Below, piece after piece: positions 45,560 through 57,200 of a stretch of 64,000 nucleotides of DNA. The notes beneath the pieces are model-generated. The model was not told where the DNA came from. It saw only the letters and a program-made list of their open reading frames with translations, and did not search any database. The stretch comes from Paratinospora sagittata (Eukaryota > Streptophyta > Magnoliopsida > Ranunculales > Menispermaceae). Every line of letters begins with the position of its first letter. Position 1 is the first letter of the stretch. Where the stretch lies: the NCBI GenBank assembly GCA_035771175.1, contig CM069589.1, positions 24,012,201-24,076,200 on the forward strand, read 5' to 3'. The position numbers were made by a program, and so were the translations under genes.

Positions 45560-46313
45560 AAGATTAAGAAACTGTAGGCAAGTATAATGTTATAGTATGC
45601 TCAGCAACAATTTCGAGAGTACTGTAATATTAAAATCACCTATTTTTCTAAGTAGAGTGTAAAGTTGTTGTTGAGGAATCACAGAATCTTATATATCTCG
45701 TATGTGTGGCCATGGTGTAAAAACAAACAAGGTTAGGATGTTTATATAATAAGTACAAAATTGTGCAAGTATTTAAAATGATTTGGTTCTGGTTTTTGTG
45801 AACATACATATATTTCATTGAAAATCCATACGAGTCATAAGAATTCTAAGATTTGCCTCAGTAAATAGCCTGAGCTAACGTTCTATCGCAATCTTATGCA
45901 TTCAGACGCTTACTCTTAGTCTTTTCGATTATTATCCAAGTTCATGTGTCCCATACCACATGAATTTAGTAATAAGGGTGTCAACCAAGTTAAGTTGTAT
46001 GAACACGGTCTCTAAAAACATTGGCTGAATAGAAGTTCACTAATAGTATCGTTGAAATTTACTCGTCCCATACCGTGTAAACTTAGTGATAATATTAGTA
46101 ATGCAACTTTCTCCAAATGTTTCTTTTCACACAAGGTCATGGGTTTTCTTACTTCCACATTTTATTTAGTATCTTCCAATTTTGTTGTGCCCATACCACT
46201 CCAAAGTTAGTGATACAAAAGAAAAAATGATTGTAAGTCGGCCCACCAAAGATAGTCTTTAAACAAAAAAATTTCATTCATATATATCAAAGAAAAGTTT
46301 ACAATGTCAGTAA
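45560..46313 (-). other. Spacer between aORF and gag, element 3
   Basis: No gene is visible in this stretch. Three copies of the motif cccatacc...ttagtgata lie at about 45949, 46066 and 46189, at spacings (117 and 123 bp) similar to element 1. The spacer contains stops in the aORF/gag frame, so simple read-through from aORF to gag is excluded. Confidence 0.75.
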
Positions 46314-47894
46314 TTAATTGTGACTTTCGTGTCTACTACCGCTCCTTCGAGATCTACTGCTACGTAGAGAACGGCTACTAACAGAAGGCTGAGATTTTGC
46401 ACGCTCTGCGTCGGAGTTGTGCAAACGAGTTAATATATTAGTGTGGCTCTCTTTCAGTGCAGCAATATTGGATGCCATTTCATCTAACCGTTCAAGTAGG
46501 TTAGTCGGTTGTCCCATTGGTGGTTGATGGGTCGTTTGTCCCGTAGGAGAAGGGTAGGCCATAGACATTAGGGGAAAGTATGGGTTCATAGGTGGAAGGT
46601 AGTTGTTTTGATTGTGCGGGGATCCCCTAACTAGAACCCCATGGATATTTGGATTTGTTTGTGGTGAAAAAGTTTGAAATAATGGGCTTATCGGGATGTT
46701 TTGTCCTCCAAGATTTGGTGATGCCCAATATTGTTGTTGTTGGTTCACAGCAACTTTTGGAACTGGCTGATACTGTACCGTAGGAGTTGGAAATCTTTGG
46801 TACGAAGTGGTGCCTGGAGTGGGCACGTTCCACGTTGGTAGATTTGCTTGCGTACCTTGTCTATCATGACTTTGTGTAGGTTGATTTAGTGTGGCATATA
46901 ATTCTTTGTCAGTGAATGGTCGATCGGTTGGATCACTATTCGGGGATGGGTCTGATGTAGGATTTGGATGTGAATCATTATTTGGCCCTTCTTGGACGAG
47001 CATCTTGCGTCGACTTTTGCGAAGGCAACGCCCATGTTGGTCTCTCATTCTTTCGACATTTCTTATTGTCGTGCCGAATACCTCTTCGTCAGTTACCCCT
47101 CCACTTGTGCCATATGTCTTGAAGATAGAGGATGTTGTAACTGGTTCAGTGATGAGCTTTGACGTTCCATCGAAAGTGGCGACGTTTGCCTCGTATAGTA
47201 TCCTCATAATCAAGACTCCATAGCCGAGGAATTCTTTTCTCAAAGGGTTTTGTATCACCCTCAACATTTGTTGGATGATGATGTGTGGTAGGGAGACCTT
47301 TATTTTCTGCTCTATGCAATATAACACAAGGAGTTGAGCCCTTGACATAGTGCCTTTAGTCCCCCTTTCTGGCAAGATGTTGCCGTATACAAACTTTTTG
47401 AGGCCGGCAAGAGATGGCTTAAGATGATTGTTTGGGAGGTTGGTGTATGTTGATGGAGTGTATGGCTCTTTGGCGAGGGAATTGAACAATTGGTCATTAG
47501 ATTCTGCGATCTCTGCAACTGTCTGGGGTTCATGTGGATCAATAATCCTCTCCTCAATCGGAATCTCCAAAAGTCGAGCCATAAGTTCGATGTTGATAGA
47601 AATTTTTATCCCCATAACTGTTGTCTCCAATACAAGGTTGTTTCCCTCTTCTGGAAGTCCTACGTAATTCATGGCTTCGTAGAAGGATCTGACCAAGTTG
47701 TAAGAGACTTGTCCCTCGACTTTGGTTATATATAACCAATCCAATGTTGCGAGTTTGTCATGAAGGATTGGGCGGAGGCGGAGATCGCTATTGTCGATGC
47801 TCCTCATAGTCATAACCTCTCTTTTGGACAATTCCTTAAGTCTAGTAGGAATTGGTTCCCTGCTAGTGGAAGTTGGTCCTTCCCTTGAGGCCAT
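46314..47894 (-). CDS. Extra ORF upstream of gag (aORF), uninterrupted, 526 codons
   Basis: Function unknown. The start is the ATG at 47892-47894 (MASREGPTSTSREPIPTRLK). An ATG 19 codons upstream is in frame but is not shared by element 1 or 2. Residues about 35-290 form a mostly helical domain (YNLVRSFYEAMNYVGLPEEG, VMGIKISINIELMARLLEIP, GNILPERGT, MSRAQLLVLYCIEQKIKV, RKEFLGYGVLIMRILYEAN). Its pattern recalls the 'putative plant transposon protein' domain, by memory and unsearched. Residues about 300-450 are rich in Pro, Asn and Gln. A short coiled-coil-like stretch (NLLERLDEMASNIAALKES) and a basic Ser/Arg tail (SSRSLRSSRSRRSGSRHESH) follow. There is no transmembrane segment, zinc knuckle or known catalytic motif. 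It keeps an open frame while its own gag-pol is broken in many places. It may be an accessory retrotransposon protein, expressed by splicing. Confidence 0.8.
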   Translation of the reverse strand: MASREGPTSTSREPIPTRLKELSKREVMTMRSIDNSDLRLRPILHDKLATLDWLYITKVEGQVSYNLVRSFYEAMNYVGLPEEGNNLVLETTVMGIKISINIELMARLLEIPIEERIIDPHEPQTVAEIAESNDQLFNSLAKEPYTPSTYTNLPNNHLKPSLAGLKKFVYGNILPERGTKGTMSRAQLLVLYCIEQKIKVSLPHIIIQQMLRVIQNPLRKEFLGYGVLIMRILYEANVATFDGTSKLITEPVTTSSIFKTYGTSGGVTDEEVFGTTIRNVERMRDQHGRCLRKSRRKMLVQEGPNNDSHPNPTSDPSPNSDPTDRPFTDKELYATLNQPTQSHDRQGTQANLPTWNVPTPGTTSYQRFPTPTVQYQPVPKVAVNQQQQYWASPNLGGQNIPISPLFQTFSPQTNPNIHGVLVRGSPHNQNNYLPPMNPYFPLMSMAYPSPTGQTTHQPPMGQPTNLLERLDEMASNIAALKESHTNILTRLHNSDAERAKSQPSVSSRSLRSSRSRRSGSRHESHN

Positions 47895-47901
47895 TCTTTT
47901 G

Positions 47902-47920
47902 CTGAAAGGAAAATAAATAT
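47902..47920 (-). promoter_or_regulatory. Candidate 3' splice site 7 nt before aORF ATG, element 3
   Basis: The sense strand reads TTTATTTTCCTTTCAG, then CAAAAGA, then the ATG. The same tract with the same 7-nt distance lies at 11200-11215 (element 1) and 22568-22583 (element 2). Confidence 0.45.
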
Positions 47921-47970
47921 GTGTGAAAGACACAAAATATATTCCTAACATTTTTAAGTTTTATGCCTTG
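47921..47970 (-). other. Leader remnant of element 3 at the satellite 2 joint
   Basis: About 50 bp match the leader of elements 1 and 2 up to tttatgccttgt, then the sequence becomes satellite 2 (ttgaatgtttgttaccc). The joint is at about 47970-47972. Confidence 0.8.
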
Positions 47971-48080
47971 TTTGAATGTTTGTTACCCATTGACCAACGT
48001 ACTTATGAATCTAATCAGCAATCAAAATTCAAAAAGTCGTAGTCATTTCTTTGGATGTATGATTTAGTTATTCAAAAGAA

Positions 48081-48326
48081 GTTTAAAATATCATTTTTTC
48101 CTCTCTGCAACACATTTTCAATCACTCAAATCGGAGACAGGAATAAAATGTTATGGCTATTTGAATATTTTTTGCCGATCAATCAAATTACTTTCCAAAA
48201 TACGTTTAAAATATCGTTTTTTAATCTTTCCAACGCATTTTCAATCACTCAAACCGGAGACAGGAATAAAATGTTATGGCTATTTGAATGTTTTTTGAAG
48301 GTCAATCAACTTACTTATCAAAAAAA
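48081..48326. repeat. Internal tandem duplication of about 122 bp in the first satellite 2 unit
   Basis: gtttaaaatatc...gacaggaataaaatgttatgg appears at 48081-48203 and again at 48204-48326. It lengthens the first unit to 689 bp between anchors 47972 and 48661, where all later ones are 567 bp. Irregular units at an array edge are common in satellites. Confidence 0.85.
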
Positions 48327-51300
48327 TCATGACAAAAAGTTCAAATAACGGTAACTTTTCATCCCGACTTTGATTTGAGTAATTGAAAAAGAATAAAAAA
48401 TGTTTTTTCTCCATATATCTAACGCATGTTCAACCACACAAGTCGGAGTTAGAATGAAAAAGTTGTGGTTATTTTAAAGTTTCACACCGATCATTCAATT
48501 ACTTCTCGATTGAATTGGTAAGAAAAACTCAAACAGACTTACAGTTTAATCAAGACATTGATATGAGTAAATAAAAAGGCGTTGAAAATATTGTTTCTTC
48601 TTCTTTCCAAAAAATGTGAAATCACTGAAATCGGAGTACGGAAGAAAACGTTATGGCTTTTTGAATGTTTGTTACCCATTGACCAACGTACTTATGAATC
48701 TAATCAGCAATCAAAATTCATAAAGTCGTAGCCATTTCTTTGGAAGTATGATTTGAGTTATTCAAAAGGCATTTAAAATATCGTTTCTTCCTCTTTTCAA
48801 CGCATTTTCAATCACTCAAATCGAAGTCAGGAATAAAATGTTATGGCTATTTGAATTTTTTTTGCCGAACAATCAACTTACTTATCAAAAAAATCATGAC
48901 AAAAAGTTAAAATAGCGGTAACTTTTCATCCCGACTTTGATTTGAGTAATTGAAAAAGAATTGAAAATGTCTTTTGTTCCTATTTCTAACGCATTTTCAA
49001 TCACACAAATTGGAGTCAGAATGAAAAAGTTGTGGTTATTTTAAAGTTTCACACCGATCATTCAATTACTTCTCGTATGAATCGATAAGAAAAATTCAAA
49101 TAGACTTACAGTTAAATCCTGACACTGATATAAGTTAATAAAAAGGTGTTGAAAATATTGTTTATTTTTCCTTCCATGGAATGTGCATTCACTTAAATTG
49201 GAGTCCTGAAGAAAACGTTATGGCTATTTGAATGTTTCTTACCCATTGACCAACGTACTTATGAATCTAATCAGCAATCAAAATTCAAAAAGCCATAGTC
49301 ATTTCTTTGGACGTATGATTTTAGTTATTCAAAAGACGTTTAAAATATCGTTTCTTCCTCTTTGCAACGCATTTTCAATCACTCAAATCGAATACAGGAA
49401 TAAAATGTTATGGCTATTTGAATGTTTTTTGCCGATCAATCAAATTACTTATCGGAAAAATCGTGAAGAAAAGTCAAAATAATCGTAACTTTTCATCCCG
49501 ACTTTGATTTGAGTGATTAAAAAAGAATTGAAAATGTCTTTTGTTCGAATTTCTAACGCATGTTCAATCACACAAATTGGAGTCAAAATCAAAAAGTTGT
49601 GGTTATTTTAAAGTTTCACACCGATCATTCAATTACTTCGCGATTGAATCGGTAAGAAAAATTCAAATAGACTTACAGTTAAATTCTGACACTGATATGA
49701 GTTAGTAAAAAGGCGTTGACAAGATTGTCTATTCTTCTTTCCAAGGAATTTGCATTCACTTAAATTGGAGTCCGGAAGAAAACGTTATGGCTATTTGAAT
49801 GTTTGTTACCCATTAACCAACGTACTTATGAATCTAATCAGCAATCAAAATTCAAAAAGCCGTAGCCATTTCTTTGGAAGTATGATTTGAGTTATTCAAA
49901 AGGCGTTTAAAATATCATTTCTTCCTCTTTTCAACGCATTTTCAATCACTCAAATCAAAACCAGGAATAAAATGTTGTGGCTATTTGAATTTTTTTTGCC
50001 GATCAATCATCTTACTTATCAAAAAAATGATGATAAAAAGTTAAAATAGCGGTAACTTTTCATCCCGACTTTGATTTGAGGGATTGAAAAAGAATTGAAA
50101 ATGTCTTTTGTTCGAATTTCTAACGCATGTTCTATCACACAAATTGGAGTCGAAATAAAAAAGTTGTGGTTATTTTAAAGATTCACACCGATCATTCAAT
50201 TACTTCGCGATTGAATCGGTAAGAAAAATTCAAATAGACTTACAGTTAAATTCTGACACTGATATGAGTTAATAAAAAGGCGTTGAAAATATTGTTTGTT
50301 CTTCTTTCCAAGGAATGTGCATTCACTTAAATTGGAGTCCAGAAGAAAACGTTATGGCTATTTGAATGTTTGTTACCCATTGACCAACGTACTTACGAAT
50401 CTAATCAGCAATCAAAATTCAAAAAGCTGTAGTCATTTCTTTGGACGTATGATTTTAGTTATTCAAAAGACGTTTAAAATATCATTTCTTTCTCTTTGCA
50501 ACACATTTTCAATCACTGCAATCGGAGACAGGAATAAAATGTTATGGCTATTTTAATGTTTTTTGTCGATCAATCAAATTACTTATCGAAAAAATCGTGA
50601 AGAAAAGTCAAAATAACTGTAACTTTTCATCCCGACTTTGATTTGAGTGATTGAAAAAGAATTGAAAAAGTTTTTTCTTCGAATTTCTAACGCATGTTCA
50701 ATCACACAAGTTGGAGCCGAAATCAAAAAGTTGTGGTTATTTTAAAGTTTCACCCCGATCATTCAATTACTTCGCGATTGAATCGGTAAGAAAAATTCAA
50801 ATAAACTTAAAGTTAAATCCTGACACTGATATGAGTTAATAAAAAGGCGTTGAAAATATTGTTTATTCTTCTTTCCAAGGAATGTGCATTCACTTAAATT
50901 GGAGTCCGGAAGAAAACGTTATGGCAATTTGAATGTTTGTTACCCATTGACCAACGTACTTATGAATCTAATCAGCAATCAAAATTCAAAAAGCCGTAGT
51001 CATTTCTTTGGACGTATGATTTTAGTTATTCAAAAGACGTTTAAAATATCATTTCTTTCTCTTTGCAACGCCTTTTCAATCACTCAAATCGGTGACAGGA
51101 ATAAAATGTTATGGCTATTTGAATGTTTTGTGCCGATCAATCAAATTACTTATCGAAAAAATCGTGAAGAAAAGGCAAAATAACCGTAACTTTTCATCCC
51201 GACTTTGATTTGTGTGATTGAAAAAGAATTGAAAAAGTTTTTTCTTCGAATTTCTAACGCATGTTCAATCACACAAGTTGGAGCCGAAATCAAAAAGTTG

Positions 51301-54285
51301 TGGTTATTTTAAAGTTTCACCCCGATCATTCAATTACTTCGCGGTTGAATCGGTAAGAAAAATTCAAATAAACTTAAAGTTAAATCCTCACACTAATATG
51401 AGTTAATAAAAAGGCGTTGAAAATATTGTTTATTCTTCTTTCCAAGGAATGTGGATTCACTCAAATTGGAGTCCGGAAGAAAACGTTATGGCAATTTGAA
51501 TGTTTGTTACCCATTGACCAACGTACTTATGAATCTAATCAGCAATCAAAATTCAAAAAGCCATAGTCATTTCTTTGGACGTATGATTTTAGTTATTCAA
51601 AAGACGTTTAAAATATCGTTTCTTCCTCTTTGCAACGCATTTTCAATCACTCAAATCGGAGACAGGAATAAAATGTTATGGCTATTTGAATGTTTTTTGC
51701 CGATCAATCAAATTACTTATCGGAAAAATCGTGAAGAAAAGTCAAAATAACCGTAACTTTTCATCCCGACTTTGATTTGAGTGATTGAAAAAGAATTGAA
51801 AATGTCTTTTGTCCGAATTTCTAACGCATGTTCAATCACACAAATTGGAGTAGAAATAAAAAAGTTGTGGTTATTTTAAAGTTTCATACCGATCATTCAA
51901 TTACTTCGCGATTGAATCGGTAAGAAAAATTCAAATAGACTTACAGTTAAATTCTGACACTGATATGAGTTAATAAAAAGGCGTTGAAAATATTGTTTAT
52001 TCTTCTTTCCAAGGAATGTGCATTCACTTAAATTGGAGTCCGGAAGAAAACGTTATGGCTATTTGAATGTTTGTTACCCATTGACCAACGTACTTATGAA
52101 TCTAATCAGCAATCAAAATTCAAAAAGCTGTAGTCATTTCTTTGGACGTATGATTTTAGTTATTCAAAAGACGTTTAAAATATCATTTCTTCCTCTTTGC
52201 AACACATTTTCAATCACTGCAATCGGAGACAGGAATAAAATGTTATGGCTATTTTAATGTTTTTTGTCGATCAATCAAATTACTTATCGAAAAAATTGTG
52301 AAGAAAAGTCAAAATAACTGTAACTTTTCATCCCGACTTTGATTTGTGTGATTGAAAAAGAATTGAAAAAGTTTTTTCTTGGAATTTCTAACGCATGTTC
52401 AATCACACAAGTTGGAGCCGAAATCAAAAAGTTGTGGTTATTTTAAAGTTTCACCCCGATCATTCAATTACTTCGCGATTGAATCGGTAAGAAAAATTCA
52501 AATAAACTTAAAGTTAAATCCTGACACTGATATGAGTTAATAAAAAGGCGTTGAAAATATTGTTAATTCTTCTTTCCAAGGAATGTGCATTCACTTAAAT
52601 TGGAGTCCGGAAGAAAACGTTATGGCAATTTGAATGTTTGTTACCCATTGACCAACGTACTTATGAATCTAATCAGCAATCAAAATTCAAAAAGCCGTAG
52701 TCATTTCTTTGGACGTATGATTTTAGTTATTCAAAAGACGTTTAAAATATCATTTCTTTCTCTTTGCAACGCCTTTTCAATCACTCAAATCGGTGACAGG
52801 AATAAAATGTTATGGCTATTTGAATGTTTTGTGCCGATCAATCAAATTACTTATCGAAAAAATCGTGAAGAAAAGGCAAAATAACCGTAACTTTTCATCC
52901 CGACTTTGATTTGAGTGATTGAAAAAGAATTGAAAAAGTTTTTTCTTCAAATTTCTAACGCATGTTCAATCACACAAGTTGGAGCCGAAATCAAAAAGTT
53001 GTGGTTATTTTAAAGTTTCACCCCGATCATTCAATTACTTCGCGATTGAATCGGTAAGAAAAATTCAAATAAACTTAAAGTTAAATCCTGACACTGATAT
53101 GAGTTAATAAAAAGGCGTTGAAAATATTGTTAATTCTTCTTTCCAAGGAATGTGCATTCACTTAAATTGGAGTCCGGAAGAAAACGTTATGGCAATTTGA
53201 ATGTTTGTTACCCATTGACCAACGTACTTATGAATCTAATCAGCAATCAAAATTCAAAAAGCCGTAGTCATTTCTTTGGACGTATGATTTTAGTTATTCA
53301 AAAGACGTTTAAAATATCATTTCTTTCTCTTTGCAACGCCTTTTCAATCACTCAAATCGGTGACAGGAATAAAATGTTATGGCTATTTGAATGTTTTGTG
53401 CCGATCAATCAAATTACTTATCGAAAAAATCGTGAAGAAAAGGCAAAATAACCGTAACTTTTCATCCCGACTTTGATTTGAGTGATTGAAAAAGAATTGA
53501 AAAAGTTTTTTCTTCGAATTTCTAACGCATGTTCAATCACACAAGTTGGAGCCGAAATCAAAAAGTTGTGGTTATTTTAAAGTTTCACCCCGATCATTCA
53601 ATTACTTCGCGATTGAATCGGTAAGAAAAATTCAAATAAACTTAAAGTTAAATCCTGACACTAATATGAGTTATTAAAAAGGCGTTGAAAATATTGTTTA
53701 TTCTTCTTTCCAAGGAATGTGCATTCGCTCAAATTGGAGTCCGGAAGAAAACGTTATGGCAATTTGAATGTTTGTTACCCATTGACCAACGTACTTATGA
53801 ATCTAATCAGCAATCAAAATTCAAAAAGCCATAGTCATTTCTTTGGACGTATGATTTTAGTTATTCAAAAGACGTTTAAAATATCGTTTCTTCCTCTTTG
53901 CAACGCATTTTCAATCACTCAAATCGGAGACAGGAATAAAATGTTATGGCTATTTGAATGTTTTTTGCCGATCAATCAAATTACTTATCGGAAAAATCGT
54001 GAAGAAAAGTCAAAATAACCGTAACTTTTCATCCCGACTTTGATTTGAGTGATTGAAAAAGAATTGAAAATGTCTTTTGTCCGAATTTCTAACGCATGTT
54101 CAATCACACAAATTGGAGTCGAAATCAAAAAGTTGTGGTTATTTTAAAGTTTCATACCGATCATTCAATTACTTCGCGATTGAATCGGTAAGAAAAATTC
54201 AAATAGACTTACAGTTAAATTCTGACACTGATATGAGTTAATAAAAAGGCGTTGAAAATATTGTTTATTCTTCTTTCCAAGGAAT

Positions 54286-57200
54286 GTGCATTCACTTAAA
54301 TTGGAGTCCGGAAGAAAACGTTATGGCTATTTGAATGTTTGTTACCCATTGACCAACGTACTTATGAATCTAATCAGCAATCAAAATTCAAAAAGCTGTA
54401 GTCATTTCTTTGGACGTATGATTTTAGTTATTCAAAAGACGTTTAAAATATCATTTCTTCCTCTTTGCAACGCCTTTTCAATCACTCAAATCGGTGGCAG
54501 GAATAAAATGTTATGGCTATTTGAATGTTTTTTGCCGATCAATCAAATTACTTATCGAAAAAATCGTGAAGAAAAGGCAAAATAACCGTAACTTTTCATC
54601 CCGACTTTGATTTGAGTGATTGAAAAAGAATTGAAAAAGTTTTTTCTTCGAATTTCTAACGCATGTTCAATCACACAAGTTGGAGCCGAAATCAAAAAGT
54701 TGTGGTTATTTTAAAGTTTCACCCCGATCATTCAATTACTTCGCGATTGAATCGGTAAGAAAAATTCAAATAAACTTAAAGTTAAATCCTGACACTAATA
54801 TGAGTTAATAAAAAGGCGTTGAAAATATTGTTTATTCTTCTTTCCAAGGAATGTGCATTCACTCAAATTGGAGTCCGGAAGAAAACGTTATGGCAATTTG
54901 AATGTTTGTTACCCATTGACCAACGTACTTATGAATCTAATCAGCAATCAAAATTCAAAAAGCCATAGTCATTTCTTTGGACGTATGATTTTAGTTATTC
55001 AAAAGACGTTTAAAATATCGTTTCTTCCTCTTTGCAACGCATTTTCAATCACTCAAATCGGAGACAGGAATAAAATGTTATGGCTATTTGAATGTTTTTT
55101 GCCGATCAATCAAATTACTTATCGGAAAAATCGTGAAGAAAAGTCAAAATAACCGTAACTTTTCATCCCGACTTTGATTTGAGTGATTGAAAAAGAATTG
55201 AAAATGTCTTTTGTCCGAATTTCTAACGCATGTTCAATCACACAAATTGGAGTAGAAATAAAAAAGTTGTGGTTATTTTAAAGTTTCATACCGATCATTC
55301 AATTACTTCGCGATTGAATCGGTAAGAAAAATTCAAATAGACTTACAGTTAAATTCTGACACTGATATGAGTTAATAAAAAGGCGTTGAAAATATTGTTT
55401 ATTCTTCTTTCCAAGGAATGTGCATTCACTTAAATTGGAGTCCGGAAGAAAACGTTATGGCTATTTGAATGTTTGTTACCCATTGACCAACGTACTTATG
55501 AATCTAATCAGCAATCAAAATTCAAAAAGCCGTAGTCATTTCTTTGGACGTATGATTTTAGTTATTCAAAAGACGTTTAAAATATCATTTCTTTCTCTTT
55601 GCAACGCCTTTTCAATCACTCAAATCGGTGACAGGAATAAAATGTTATGGCTATTTGAATGTTTTGTGCCGATCAATCAAATTACTTATCGAAAAAATCG
55701 TGAAGAAAAGGCAAAATAACCGTAACTTTTCATCCCGACTTTGATTTGTGTGATTGAAAAAGAATTGAAAAAGTTTTTTCTTCGAATTTCTAACGCATGT
55801 TCAATCACACAAGTTGGAGCCGAAATCAAAAAGTTGTGGTTATTTTAAAGTTTCACCCCGATCATTCAATTACTTCGCGATTGAATCGGTAAGAAAAATT
55901 CAAATAAACTTAAAGTTAAATCCTCACACTAATATGATTTAATAAAAAGGCGTTGAAAATATTGTTTATTCTTCTTTCCAAGGAATGTGGATTCACTCAA
56001 ATTGGAGTCCGGAAGAAAACGTTATGGCAATTTGAATGTTTGTTACCCATTGACCAACGTACTTATGAATCTAATCAGCAATCAAAATTCAAAAAGCCAT
56101 AGTCATTTCTTTGGACGTATGATTTTAGTTATTCAAAAGACGTTTAAAATATCGTTTCTTCCTCTTTGCAACGCATTTTCAATCACTCAAATCGGAGACA
56201 GGAATAAAATGTTATGGCTATTTGAATGTTTTTTGCCGATCAATCAAATTACTTATCGGAAAAATCGTGAAGAAAAGTCAAAATAACCGTAACTTTTCAT
56301 CCCGACTTTGATTTGAGTGATTGAAAAAGAATTGAAAATGTCTTTTGTCCGAATTTCTAACGCATGTTCAATCACACAAATTGGAGTAGAAATAAAAAAG
56401 TTGTGGTTATTTTAAAGTTTCATACCGATCATTCAATTACTTCGCGATTGAATCGGTAAGAAAAATTCAAATAGACTTACAGTTAAATTCTGACACTGAT
56501 ATGAGTTAATAAAAAGGCGTTGAAAATATTGTTTATTCTTCTTTCCAAGGAATGTGCATTCACTTAAATTGGAGTCCGGAAGAAAACGTTATGGCTATTT
56601 GAATGTTTGTTACCCATTGACCAACGTACTTATGAATCTAATCAGCAATCAAAATTCAAAAAGCTGTAGTCATTTCTTTGGACGTATGATTTTAGTTATT
56701 CAAAAGACGTTTAAAATATCATTTCTTCCTCTTTGCAACGCCTTTTCAATCACTCAAATCGGTGGCAGGAATAAAATGTTATGGCTATTTGAATGTTTTT
56801 TGCCGATCAATCAAATTACTTATCGAAAAAATCGTGAAGAAAAGGCAAAATAACCGTAACTTTTCATCCCGACTTTGATTTGAGTGATTGAAAAAGAATT
56901 GAAAAAGTTTTTTCTTCGAATTTCTAACGCATGTTCAATCACACAAGTTGGAGCCGAAATCAAAAAGTTGTGGTTATTTTAAAGTTTCACCCCGATCATT
57001 CAATTACTTCGCGATTGAATCGGTAAGAAAAATTCAAATAAACTTAAAGTTAAATCCTGACACTAATATGAGTTAATAAAAAGGCGTTGAAAATATTGTT
57101 TATTCTTCTTTCCAAGGAATGTGCATTCACTCAAATTGGAGTCCGGAAGAAAACGTTATGGCAATTTGAATGTTTGTTACCCATTGACCAACGTACTTAT

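Larger units (their letters stand above)
39780..47970 (-). mobile_element. Element 3: Ty3/gypsy chromovirus, 5' end lost into satellite 2
   Basis: It comprises the 3' LTR (39780-40580, internally deleted), polypurine tract, pol, gag, spacer, uninterrupted aORF (46314-47894) and about 75 bp of leader. The sequence then switches to satellite 2 at about 47970, so the 5' LTR and primer-binding site are absent. Gag-pol has at least seven stops and one frameshift, but both candidate splice acceptors and the aORF are intact. It lies exactly between the two different satellite arrays. Confidence 0.93.

Noticed and set aside
3793..47970. Endogenous pararetrovirus (caulimovirid) as source of the RT
   Set aside because: LTRs, a primer-binding site, a polypurine tract, integrase and a chromodomain are present. 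Those define a Ty3/gypsy retrotransposon. No movement protein is seen.
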